A stretch of DNA of 64,000 nucleotides, taken from NCBI GenBank assembly GCA_024336345.1, contig JANFOG010000007.1, positions 1,364,001-1,428,000 of the forward strand, in the 5' to 3' direction. This document shows positions 31,645 to 42,622 of the stretch, in pieces (the stretch's first letter is position 1; every line of letters begins with the position of its first letter). Source of the stretch: Mariannaea sp. PMI_226. Taxonomy: Eukaryota > Ascomycota > Sordariomycetes > Hypocreales > Nectriaceae. The notes under the pieces are model-generated. The model searched no databases. It was not told where the DNA came from and saw nothing but the letters and a program-made list of their open reading frames with translations. Both the position numbers and the translations under genes were made by a program.

Positions 31645-34600
31645 TTAAGTAGAGAGCGTTTCTCGAGGCTCTAAGAAAGATATAGACGAGCTTCGCAACA
31701 AGCATCGCCGGAATAGTGTGACGAGCAAGATAGATCGCCGATATTTAGTGGGTTTAGGCGACCCGAACCAAGGAGTCGCTAGATCGGAGTCTGATGTCAC
31801 AATCTGGAGGGACCTTGTTTAATTATCTCTTGCGGGGTTGAGGCTCCAGACTTCATAAAAACGAGCGCCTGAGGAAATAAAACTAAAGCTAACTATATTT
31901 AGATTGGCGCTAGATTATCTAATGCGGTTGTCGGGTAAAGACAAGATCTGATTTAGCACGTGATGTATTATTCCATACTAAATCGATACCACATTACGAG
32001 ACCTGAGTCATGTCTCCTCTTGCCCCCGACACCGGTGACCTATCACCTTGGAAGCTACCTGAGGTGGAAACCGGATGTGGTCCAATAGTGGCCCAAAACC
32101 AAGTGGTGTAAGCAAAGGACCTGAATTACAGTGTTTGCATAGTGCGCGGACAGGACTACAGTTCACCCCTCCCTGATAAATGTTCGGATGGATGTTGGAA
32201 AGCGGTCCAGTGATTGATGCCTTGTACCTAAGGCAAATCTTTGCCTGTTACTGCTGACAACGCTAAAGGGAATTTGGGGCACCAGCCACAGGGTCCATAT
32301 TTAGACTGTATCATAGTCAATCTAGAGAAGCTCCTCTAGGTCTTTCTTCTGATGGATATTTGGATATTATTGGCTCCATAGTCTACAGTCGAAGGTCTTG
32401 TGTACGCATACTGTAGAGTAGAATGATATGCATGACGAGGTTTTACTACCTCTAACTAGGTCCATATAATGGTATAATGACCCAAGTTTTCAATCGCGGG
32501 GCAGGTTTAGCTGCCAAACCAAAAGTCAAGATCTCCAGGGGTCACCCATACTATTAAGAATACCCCCAAAAATGGGCCCCAACCAGTATTACAAACGGTT
32601 TATACTGCTAGTATGCTTTAATGCTACCCATCCAACTCCAGCTTTTCATAGTACTCCATCTGGAAATCTCCATTGAAAATTAAATAAAGTAAACTATAAA
32701 GCTTTTCCATCCATTTTCTTTATTTTGGAAGACTTTCTAATTATTATTCTATTTAACAGCAAGAAGATAATATCCCATTACAGATTCTTAATTTAATTAA
32801 AAACTCAGCACAAGCTCGCATAGCAACCTTTGCTTACCCCTTCAAATTGAGGTAGGTTTATTTACGAAGATTTATAGCACTATCCCTAGATACATTAACT
32901 GCCCAAAATCTCAAGAGGCTTAGCCAAATGCAAAACCAACTTTAGTCTACCTAGATAATACTGTTTATAGGGGGAAGTTATAAGGTTTTATATAGGGTCA
33001 ATAGTATATATAATGTGTTGGGGATAAAATTCACTTCTTTGGCATATGTCGCTTAGACTACCCAATACACTTTTCAGTTTGCTTGCCGCCAGTTGATTGG
33101 CTCGCATTCGTAGTCGTAGGCCTTGTAAAACAACCGCGAAACATCGTGGACAAGGCATCTCCATACCATCGAATATATCTTGCTTTGCTCTGACTTTTTG
33201 ACCTTTTCTATGACTTATGATTTGTGTTTCCATTTAATCAGATGGTTCTCTTCATTTCTATCTAATTTGCTTGGCTGATTTCCTTTCCTTTCCAGATTTG
33301 TGGTGTGGCTGTTCCGGACCGCCTGTCACGACCGTTTCACACATCGTTCTTCCGCATCACGGGACCTGCGTTCGTGGGTGTTTTTAGGCGTGGGGTTTTC
33401 TCCCAACAAATTATATTATAGCTTGGTGGCGGGTGCGAGCTCTCTGTAGATGGATATATTATTAATATTAAATTTATATTTAGAAAGATTATTCTAAATC
33501 GCTACTTTAATCAAATCCTCTAGATTAATGCTCTAAAGGCCGCCTTTTTTATGCAAATAGTTTATCATATAGAAAAGCTTAAGGCAGTAATTAAAAAGGC
33601 TAGAGGAAGGGCAGGAGGAGCTAAGAGATAGGAAGATTTAAACTCTTTTGAAACTTTATCTTTAAGGCTAGGAGGGCGGATTAAAAGGATTGCCTTAATA
33701 TCCTCCAGGCTGCCTTAATGCCTCCTTAATATAGTGAGCTAAATTAGATACATTAATACCCATAGGATACTCTTCATCTTAGATCTAAAAACTAGATTAT
33801 ATCCAAACATCCCTGCTCATTCCCCAATATAACTATTAGCAACAGGTATAAAGCAGGCAGATCCGTAGAGGGCTATATAAAATAGGGGGATAAGGCATAA
33901 TTATAAGGATCTAAGTAGCAAGCGTAAACAATAGAGGTGTCCCAATGGTATGACCTTACTCTCTTGGGGGGGGGGGATTTTAGGGCCCTCAAAAATGGAC
34001 AATTTTGAGAGGGCAGGACCGCATATTTAGGTGTCGGGCTAGAGGTGAGCAGAGGTAAGCAGAGGTGAGCCCAAACTGAGCTGGGGATGAACAATCCTGA
34101 ATTTGAACTGAGCAAAAGCGGCGTTGCCTTATGTAAGCATGGAGGCTTTATGGTATCTGGATTGGGGTCATATTACAGCCCTATTAGATCTCTAGATGTA
34201 AGACGAGGAACCTTATTTTCTATATGCACCAAATTGACAAACAGTCAATCTAGAAACCGTACGACAGCTACTTAACCATAGTGATAGGCACGTGATAATT
34301 CGGGTTTCTGTACGCATTGGCTTCTAAGTTCAGGGCTGTGGAATGTTCTGATATAACTTCTATGGTATCCTTGTGGACTGCCTTGACGCTTTATGTCCCC
34401 GGCTAGCCATGTTGTAACTGGAGTGGCACAGCCCGATATCTATTGACTTTGTTTGCGCCTTTCTACTGTTGGCAGGTTTTATAATTGGAGCTACTGCGAA
34501 ATACGTAGATTTGCGATATGATACATTTGATATTTTGACCTTCTACGATTTAATTTAACTTTTTATTAGGCCCTATTCTGAAGTCTGAGATGGGTATATT

Positions 34601-35379
34601 ATACTAAAAATGTCAAGGTACCCGTAGATCTCTTCTATAGGCAAATGGGCTCCCCACAACACAATTAGATTGGTTGCGACTTTTCTATCATACGAATTAA
34701 TGATGAAAATCATATTAAGTATTCATATTCTCAACTATCTGTCCAACTTAGTGCTGGTTAATCGGGGAAGCCAATACTTGAACGGCGGTGTGTGGTAAGT
34801 CGATATAACACCCGGCTGAGGGTAAAAAAACTTCAGTTCATGATTATAGTTAGCAATTGATATGCATAAATGCAGTTTTCTCCATGCAAAACTAGCAATG
34901 TTTATTAGACGTCGTACCTTTATAGCAGCTAGAGTATCGATAAAGTGACAAGCCCAGAATAACAGCAACAGTATCGGCCCGCAAAAGTCGATTCAGTATG
35001 TGTGTGTGCATCTATGCAGAAAGAAATATAGTCAGGCAGTATATCTTCTCATTTCCGTCACTCAACTAGAAGGGTAAACTAGTAGTCATTAGTATATTTA
35101 GATCCTAAGTATTTTGATACTTAGGGAATCAGATCAGTCAATGCAGATTTTAAGGTAAATAACAATTAGTAGATTGGAGAAAGTGTTTGATAAAAGAAGC
35201 ATTATATTCGCTTGGTGTATAGCTAATGTGTAAATCTATATCATGGAAAGTCTATATTATGTATATGGATAAAGAGAAGAAAATAAAACAAAAGGGTCAT
35301 GTGGCTAGATAGACAAAGAATCGAAAGGTAGAAAAACCATCACCATCCCAACCGTTTGAAAACACCAATCAGTCGCTTA
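31645..35379. other. Gene-free, largely AT-rich stretch with small tandem repeats
   Basis: No supportable gene in 3.7 kb. Much of 32450-33000, 33410-33900 and 34480-35340 is AT-rich with frequent TA steps and dense stops, as expected of old mobile DNA hit by C-to-T mutation, though I could not measure this. A minus-strand frame at 33233-32988 (81 codons, contains CPRCFAVV) is unrecognised. A 10-bp unit AGAGGTGAGC is repeated about three times at 34042-34072, and a G run lies at 33965-33976. Confidence 0.4.
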
Positions 35380-36138
35380 TTACTCCTTCTTCTCTCCGCT
35401 GGGGTACTTGTTGGCAGTCCACTTGCCATCATCATAAGGAGTGCCGTTGCCCTCGTACTTGCCGGGCTGCCACGAACCATCGTCGCGCTTGTTGTTGTGG
35501 TACTGGCCATCGTCATAAGGAGTGTCATCACCCTCATACTTGCCGGGTTGCCACTTTCCATCATCGTAGGGGGTGTCATCACCCTCATACTTTCCAGGCT
35601 GCCAGGAGCCATCATCTCGCTTGTTGTTATGGTACTGGCCATCATCGTACGGAGTGTCATCGCCCTCGTACTTTCCGGGGTGCCACTTTCCATCATCATA
35701 AGGAGTGTCCTTGCCCTCATACTTTCCAGGGGACCAGGATCCATCGTCACGCTTGGCTGGCTTCTTGGTGGGATACTTTCCCTCGTACCATTTACCGTCG
35801 TCATAAGGAGTACCCTTGCCCTCGTACTTTCCAGGGTACCAAGAGCCATCATCGCGCTTCACTGTCTTGCTCTTGCCACCAGGGTATTTTCCGGGATACC
35901 ACTTGCCGTTGTCGTAAGGAGTGCCCTTGCCCTCGTATTTTCCGGGGTACCAGGAACCATCATCACGCTTGGTCTTATCACCGGGGTATTTCCCGGGATG
36001 CCACTTGCCGTCATCGTAAGGGGTACCATCACCCTCGTACTTGCCAGGGGCCCATGATCCGTCGTCGGCCTTGGAGTTGGGAGTGGGAAGAGCCAGAGCG
36101 GTAATGGCGAAGGCGAGGAGAGTGTAGGAGTAATGCAT
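35380..36138 (-). CDS. Secreted tandem-repeat protein with five KR (Kex2) sites, possible peptide precursor
   Basis: Single exon, 252 residues. An N-terminal signal peptide (about MHYSYTLLAFAITALA) precedes six repeats, each opening DDGSW(X)PGKYEG and continuing TPYD(D/N)GKW. Dibasic KR occurs at 57-58, 94-95, 129-130, 173-174 and 217-218, every time directly followed by DDGSW, so cleavage by the Golgi protease Kex2 would release peptides of about 33-44 residues, each Tyr/Trp/Gly/Asp-rich with no Cys. Units 4 and 5 carry an extra PGKYEGDDTPYDDG block and end QYHNNKR, evidence of recent internal duplication. This is the plan of fungal Kex2-processed repeat proteins (KEPs), which include mating factors, hyphal surface peptides and precursors of ribosomal cyclic peptides. 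No DUF3328 or tailoring-enzyme gene is nearby, so a modified-peptide cluster is not supported. Function unknown. Confidence 0.85.
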   Translation of the reverse strand: MHYSYTLLAFAITALALPTPNSKADDGSWAPGKYEGDGTPYDDGKWHPGKYPGDKTKRDDGSWYPGKYEGKGTPYDNGKWYPGKYPGGKSKTVKRDDGSWYPGKYEGKGTPYDDGKWYEGKYPTKKPAKRDDGSWSPGKYEGKDTPYDDGKWHPGKYEGDDTPYDDGQYHNNKRDDGSWQPGKYEGDDTPYDDGKWQPGKYEGDDTPYDDGQYHNNKRDDGSWQPGKYEGNGTPYDDGKWTANKYPSGEKKE

Positions 36139-37398
36139 TATGAAGATTGTTTAGGCTGAGTGACTAGAACGAAAAGAAGATGGAAAAAAAGGAAACAAGA
36201 CAAATGAAAAGGTGATATTTGTCTGAAGTGTTTGACTGTTATGTATATGTGGTGATGGTTCTTATTGTTGTTACTTTTTAAGGTGGATGATGTGGATGAT
36301 GTGGATGGTGATATTGTGTAGAAGTAGTAGTTATAGTTGTTGTAGTAGTTAATGGTGATGATAGAAAAAGGGAATTGCATCTTGGGGATCTCAACATCCT
36401 TTTATAATTGATTCTCTTGCCCGAGTCTACACATCTTTAGAAAGTGACTACCACTAGATCCTCACTCGATTACCCCTTGATCCATCCATGACAAGATGGC
36501 GCAGCCCTCATGATTCCCATCTTGAGATGGCAGCACGCAGGGCTGAGCTGCCTGCAGTGGGAGAGGAGAAGAGCCTGCTGCTATTTTCGGGGCCCTTGAG
36601 CCTCAGCCCCGGTCGCCTTTACCCCAAATCGGAGAGCTTCAGCACGGAATGCTCGGGGCGATGAGGACTAGCTGCTGCTGGCCTGCTCTTGGCTGCTCTC
36701 TAGCTTGTTCTCTAGCTGCTGCGCATCACGCTTGACACTGCAGGTGCCCGAGTGGCGGAGCTTGGACTTGGTGCGGAGACTGTGGCACCAGAGGCACACC
36801 ATCAAGAAGCATGGTGATAACCTTAACGTGAAGCTTTGCTCCACAATTCCAAACAGGACAAAGGAGATCTGCCACCATGATTCGGCATTATCTACCCGTA
36901 CCGCATACTGTTGGACTTGTAGCTCGGGAAACATCGGTCCCGGACCACGCGACAAGGTATAGTAGAAACCACGGGAAATAGATGATGCTTGATGCATCAA
37001 AATGAAGACGTTCAATTAATCAAATAGTCTGTATTACTGTTGTGCTCATTTTCCTTCTTGATGTTGACACCAGGCAGGGGCATTTTTTTCCTTTTTACCC
37101 CTCCTTCAAGTCACATGATGACGCCCACTGTCAGACTCGCGACACACGTAACGACCTGAGTTTCAGTCTTGTAAATTAGATGAATGTCACATGGCGAAAA
37201 TGAGGATATTCTTGAGGGGCCCGTGTCAGGCTATTCCATTCAATGAAGCTCGATATCTTCTTTTTCCTCTTGTTCGTGATGATCATCATGACCTCAAGGT
37301 AGGGACTTTTGCCCCGCTTTGCCTTAGTCATCTCGGCAGGACCTGCCTTCTTCTTCTGACACCCACCATGATGCTGTGTCTGACAATACTAAAATAGT
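36139..37398. other. Stretch upstream of the KR-repeat gene; one doubtful ORF
   Basis: 36139-36400 is low-complexity (TGGTGATG/TGTGGATGATG phrases) and is probably the promoter and leader of the gene ending at 36138. A minus-strand frame at 37015-36668 (115 codons) has a hydrophobic middle (QISFVLFGIVEQSFTLRL) and a charged tail but no family I know; the opposite strand is also open there, so I do not call it a gene. Nothing else recognisable. Confidence 0.3.
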
Positions 37399-39741
37399 TT
37401 ATGAAAATTCCTCATTAATATCAGAAGGCTTTGATTCAGCCTCTACTGACATGGAGATCTTACGCGTCAGTTGCCCAAGGCCTACCAAGCTATTATAGGA
37501 CGTCTGCAACGTCTGTATAAAGTTTTGATTTCCATCCCTCATAGCCGTAGCTACACGTGTTAGGTTTACATATAAGGAATCTCCATTTTTGAATTGATGG
37601 AGCAGTTGATGGTCAGCTGAACTGTCTATAACTTGCATCTCATTCTTCTTCTGCACGGTCGAGAAGAAAGGCTGAGGATCGGGCGAAGAAAAGCCGTGAG
37701 GTCTGCAGAAGTCAACGATTGCTCTTGCGCCCATGGCACTTCACTAGTCGAAATGGGCTCCTTTACTCCCTTATCCCTTGTCGATCGCATTTGCTTGTGC
37801 CGTACTTCGTGCGTATCCGAATCTTCAGACATCTTATTCCCACTTTGAGACATCTTCCTCTCTCCTTGTAGAAGTCGTTTACCTAGTAGATCGCTTTGAG
37901 CGCTGCTTCCAGATTGGTCAGTCCCGCCCTTTCCTGAACCAGAGCCACCACTCTTCCCGGAGCCACCACCCTTGCCGGACCCGTCCCGGGGACCTTGACC
38001 GCCTGGCTTTTGTGTCGATACTTCTCCCGTATCAGGATCCTTCTTCTTGTCTTCGAGCTGTAACCGAATGCGAACACGAGCTTGCTCACGGAGCAATTCC
38101 ATCAACTGCGAGTCAAGCAAGCTCTCGGCCCGATGATAGAAGGCGCGCCGGAAGGGATAGAACCGTACGGCTTTGGTGGGCTTATCCTTTTGCAGAACAT
38201 ACGAGTATGAGCTCATTGAAAGGTGATAGTAAATGACATAGGCGACCCATGGATACTCCTTCATGACTTTCTCTCTGTCGTTGCTGTTCGCATCCTCGAG
38301 CTGAGGCTTCAGAAACCGATGTCCTTCGTACTTGTCGACTTCAATCTTTGAGATGTCTCCACCCCAGACACCGGCGCTCCAAATGTCCCAATCACCACCA
38401 TTCTTCATCTCGTCGACGTCGTCAACCGGAGGGTTTGTACAGATCCACAGATGACCACTCGGACCATCATCTGTCAAAATACAGCCGCCCTTCTTCAACT
38501 GGTCCCGGAGGTTGTGCTCAATTATGAAGAGATTCTGCCATGCCTTCTCGTATCGACACATGACAGAGTTTGCCTCAGACGTCCCAAGAACGATATTCAG
38601 TGGACTTTGGTTCGTTTCGGGTTTGTAATCATCTGTCAAGGCGTGACTCCCCCAGGAGAAAGCCCTCAAGTGCAACCACTCGGCAATGTTAAACCCAGTT
38701 TGAAGTCGAAACTTGTCTCGACTAGCTTCCTCACCCGATTCCACCGATGCCTTGTGCTTCCATCCAAGTAACTCAGAAGCGACCTCAGCTGCTGATGTAC
38801 CTCCCATGACGGCATTCTGACCTTTCACGCCACTTCTCTTCCTGGCAGCTGCATCTATTTTAGCATAATTGATTGAACTGTAGAGCCGTACACCTTTCGG
38901 ATGTTTCCACAGAGGCTTATCAGGTCCGGTGCTGCCAAATATCTGTTCCTTCTGCCTCAGTGCTGTTTCGAAAGCGTCATTGACACTCTTTGAGTGTCTC
39001 TCGGTCGAAGAAGCTTGGGAGGCTTTGGAGACCGCTGACCTCTTCTTTCCCCGTGAGCCCTTTGTTGCCTTCTGAATCGAAGGAGCTGCAAAGATCTGAG
39101 AACTAGGCTGAGGCTGAGAACCAGAGCGGTCTGGCAGGGTGACTATAGATTGGGAGATCGACTCAGGTGTCGATAGTTTCCCTTGGCGAACCACGTGTTT
39201 GGGCTCCCCCTGAACATCGATTGCAAGTGACTTCATGTACTCGTGCCAATCATCCACATGGATATAGGATTCGTACAAATCAAATGGGCTCGTGGGCAAC
39301 TGGAACCATTTTGGGTCCTCTATATCTATGCGGTTGACCTTCTCGACAGTGCAGTTCCCTTCCAATCTCCCTTTCGCCTTTTTGGCTTCTTTGTCGTATA
39401 TCTGTTGCCACTTGGCATCAATCTTGTCGGAACAGGACATATCATGCAGAGCCTCCCATTGCTGCTTGAAGAGAGCAGACTCTGTCTTGCTGACCTCATT
39501 GACTTTTTTGATCGCAGCACTGATTCCTTTTTCAGTGAGAATCCTGGCTTGTGCCGGATTAATGACAACCCTCAAGTTGTTCTTCAGGGCGACACGGGCC
39601 CACCGCGCTGGTCTCTTTTCTGTTGCAACCTCTCTCACGACCCAATGCTCTGATAGCAAGACAAACCATATTGTCTTGAAGTATCTCGCAGTACGAAGAT
39701 CACGGTAGCTTTCTAGATATTCTCCCTTGCCCCCAAGCGCC
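37399..39741 (-). CDS. Large unrecognised protein with a possible nuclease-like domain, lacking a visible start
   Basis: One frame is open from 39741 to 37626 (about 700 codons) with coding-like composition. It reads GGKGEYLESYRDLRTARYFK at the start, a Lys/Ser-rich linker (GSRGKKRSAVSKAS), a folded-looking region, and a Gly/Ser linker (GSGKGGGSGKSGGSGSGKGG) before a polar tail. No ATG is in frame before codon 73 of the part starting at 39659. The frame begins at a possible splice acceptor (branch CTAAC then TTCAG at 39744-39742), so the first exon is upstream or lost. A second frame, 37734-37399 (PHGFSSPDPQPFFSTVQKKN), probably continues it after an intron or frameshift near 37700. The phrases EWLHLRAFSWG (about 38680-38650) and NIVLGTSEANSVM (about 38597-38559) recall the His and Asn segments of His-Me-finger DNA/RNA nucleases, but this is inference. 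Confidence 0.5.
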
Positions 39742-39756
39742 CTGAACTCAAGTTAG
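39742..39756. other. 15-nt segment readable as branch site plus splice acceptor on both strands
   Basis: CTGAACTCAAGTTAG on the plus strand and its complement CTAACTTGAGTTCAG each contain a branch-like CTRAC/CTGAAC followed by an AG. Coding-like sequence starts immediately beyond it in both directions: the ATPase remnant at 39757 (plus) and the large unrecognised protein at 39741 (minus). Confidence 0.4.
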
Positions 39757-41501
39757 CCTTTCAAGTTGCGGATCCGCAATGTTACGTGGATGCTCATTGG
39801 GTTCATGGTGGTCATGGTCCCTATAGTAAGTATCTCCTACCTAGGTATAGCGAGGTAATCAACCCAGTTCCACTGACGGGCTGTCCAGGCCTTAGTCATT
39901 TCGGGCAAAACTATGGGTGATTGGGCGAATGCCGCACTTTTTGGCATCAGCGTCGCTGTCGGCCTTGTCCCAGAAATGCTACCTGCTATCGTGAATGCGA
40001 ATCTTGCACGTGGGGCCCACCAGCTATCTAAGAAACGGGCAATCGTAAAGCGTCTCGACTGCGTCCAGAACCTTGGGGCTATGACGGTTCTATGTAGTGA
40101 TAAGGTATGAAGATGAGTGTTTTTGATAGCTACGATCTTGTAACATGTACTGACGGTTGAACAGACAGGAACCTTGACCAGGGACGAGCTCTCGGTGCAT
40201 CGATACACAGGCATTATGGGAGAAGACAGCCTAGGCGTCATTGAGCTCGCTAAAGTGGATTCTTCCATCCAAGGAGACGGCGGTAATGACATGGACAGGG
40301 CCATTCTCAACTGTCGACTGCCAAACGGAGGCGAGATCCCCGTGGCCCATTACGACAAAGTCTAGGCCATCCCGTTTGACTTTGAGCGTCGTCGACCGGG
40401 ATGCATCGTCCGTGGTATTACAGGAAACAGTCTCCTCATCATCAAGGGTGCATTCGATGATGTTCTCTCTCTGTGCTCATTCATGCGATCTCGTGGGAAG
40501 AGTGAACACCTCGATCATGAAGTACGACGGCAACTCAGCCGGCGGGCCACGCATATGAACAAATATGGACACCGGGTGATGCTAGTGGCGACCAGAAATC
40601 TTGGTAAGCCTCGACTGGTTGACAGTTTTGAGCTCGACACACTCGAGATGGGTATGACTGTGGAAGGTATGATCAGCTTTGTCGATCCACCTAAAGACGA
40701 CGCAAAGGACGCTGTCGCCAGGCTGACGGGGCTGGGAGTCCGTGTCAAGGTCCTCACAGGCGACTCTCTACCTGTAGCTCTCAACGTCTGCAGCTCTCTC
40801 GAACTGATCCAGCGGGGAGACGCCATAGAAGAGGATGAAGAGGCCATCGCTGGACCCGATCTCGCGGCTCTGGAAGGGTCCGACGAGTTCGACCTTGCCG
40901 TGGAGAGGTGCACTGTATTCACCAAGGTGACACCCAAGCAGAAGAGCATGATTGTGACTAGCCTCCAGAAAGCAGGTCATTGCGTGGGCATGCTTGGTGA
41001 TGGCATCAACGACGCTATCGCCCTTCGAGATGCCGACGTTGGCATCTCGGTCGACTCGGGTGCTGGCGTGGCCAAGGACTGTGCCGATTTGATCTTGACT
41101 GAAAAGGGGCCTCGGTGGTAGTCGAAAGTGTCACTCTAGGGCGAATTACCCATGGCAACACGATCAAGTACCTCAAAGTGAGCCGCTCCATCTGATTTCA
41201 ACCAGTGTATGTATTCAAAGCTAACATTAGCTCTCCAAGATGGTAGCATCCTCGAATTTTGGCAACGTCTTCAGCATCGTGGCGGCGAGCGCCTGGCTAC
41301 CCTTTACGCCTGTCCTGTGAGTGATTCTTCATGTCATGCAGGGTATACGGATGCTAACATTGCGTGCAGATGATGAGCATCCAGCTTCTCGCTCAGAATC
41401 TTTTGTACGATATCAGCCAGATCGCCATTCCTTGGGGTAGAGTTGATGATGAATATCTGAAAGAACCACGAAGATGGAACGCCATAGGTAAAATCCGCCT
41501 A

Positions 41502-41532
<31 letters not shown>

Positions 41533-41919
41533 AAAAAAAAAAAAGGGCGATCTATATTGACAATAAACACTTAGACATTTTCAGATTTGTCGTCGTTCTC
41601 GGTCCGACCAGCTCTGTCATCGACGTTTGCACGTGTCTTTTGGGTTGGTTCTACTACGGCGTCAAATCCACTAGCGACAAGCAGGCTGTGCAGTTGTTTC
41701 AAACACATTGGTTTCGATAGGGGTAAGCAAACAGTACTTTTTGGCGGCGAGCCTCGAAGCTTCTTGACTAACGATGTTCCGGCATTCCGGCCTGCCTTTA
41801 GCTTCGCCCAGCCAGCGCCGTCCTTTGTCGGGTTCCTCGTGGCTGAGCTGCTGGCCTACGCTCTTGAGGTTCAGCTGGTCAAGATGCTTTATATTCGGAT
41901 CTTTGGTGCGTGGCTTTGA
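39757..41919 (+). pseudogene. P-type ATPase of the Mg2+-transporting (P3B, MgtA-like) kind, 5'-truncated and disrupted
   Basis: Homology starts abruptly inside membrane segment M3 (LRIRNVTWMLIGFMVVMVPI), then GISVAVGLVPEMLPAIVNAN (the PEM loop), the phosphorylation site SDK|TGTLT split by an intron at about 40105-40164, AIPFDFERRRPG, TGDS, KVTPKQKSMIV, GMLGDGINDAIALRDADVG, and C-terminal membrane segments down to LLAYALEVQLVKMLYIRIFG. The actuator domain and first helices, about 300 residues, are absent. Further damage: an in-frame TAG in HYDKV-stop-AIPFDF (about 40363-40365), a frameshift after LILTEKG near 41105-41115 where VVVESVTLGRITHGNTIKYL continues in another frame, and disturbed joins after QTHWF (41710). 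A 20-C/22-A run sits in the intron 41489-41574. Intact relatives import Mg2+ across the plasma membrane. Confidence 0.85.
41503..41544 (+). repeat. Poly(C)-poly(A) run (C20 A22)
   Basis: Twenty C then twenty-two A without interruption, inside an intron of the ATPase remnant (donor GTAAAA at 41489, acceptor TTAG ending 41574). Length is likely unstable and may include sequencing error. Confidence 0.9.
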
Positions 41920-42622
41920 AGGCGTGAGATGGTTCCGCTATGGTGAGGTGGCGAGATCCAAGGGGTTCCCCTTGTTCTTGGGTGTTGTTTCATCTTTGTT
42001 CTGCTGAATCTTTCCATTGTCTTCATTGTGTTTGTGTCGATGTCTCAACACTCTCAAGCTAGCTTCAGGTTATTCAACAAACTAAATTTCTATTCATTAC
42101 TCTTGTCTCTTTACAGTACATACTCTCTCTGCAAAAATCAATCAAGGATGTTCATACTTCATTCAAAAGGATGAGAGCCAGGTACCTGAGCGCTTGACTT
42201 AGTGATAAGAGTGTACTGGCCCAACGTAATAATGACACTCTACACGGCACTCGGCAAAGGATCGTGTGCCGTATTAACTAGTCCTCGCTGATGGTGTGCT
42301 ATAGTCTGGTTATTCCAAAGGGATAAATTAATTGTGATAAGTTCATATTAATAAAGAATATTAGAAATAATACTTTACAGTCTGATTTATAGTTAAGTTG
42401 GTATTAATTAGTGAAAAATATGCCTTTACTACATACATTTACTAGCATATTGCTGAAGACCCTCAATATTCAATCTTAGAACATAACCCTATTTCTCTGT
42501 AGCTAGCTGTTCATGACCTTATGACCTGTTTCCCTGTCACAACCTCACTCGCCTTGCCTTACCACTTCCACTTCTAATACAGTAGAGCCCTTGCAATTGA
42601 CCTGGTGCAGTGTGTACACGCC
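41920..42622. other. Gene-free, AT-rich stretch
   Basis: Between the ATPase remnant and the kinase-like gene. A pair of phrases TACACGGCACTCGGCAAAGG and TCGTGTGCCGTATTAAC sits near 42241-42282 and could form a short hairpin. No gene or known repeat. Confidence 0.35.

Noticed and set aside
35356..36057. 233-codon plus-strand frame opposite the KR-repeat gene
   Set aside because: It is the antisense shadow of a highly repetitive coding sequence; the minus strand has a signal peptide and meaningful repeats, the plus strand only Val/Leu/Ile-rich repeats.
35380..36138. Ribosomal cyclic-peptide (dikaritin-type) gene cluster
   Set aside because: The precursor layout is suggestive, but no DUF3328, methyltransferase, peptidase or oxidase gene accompanies it within the window.
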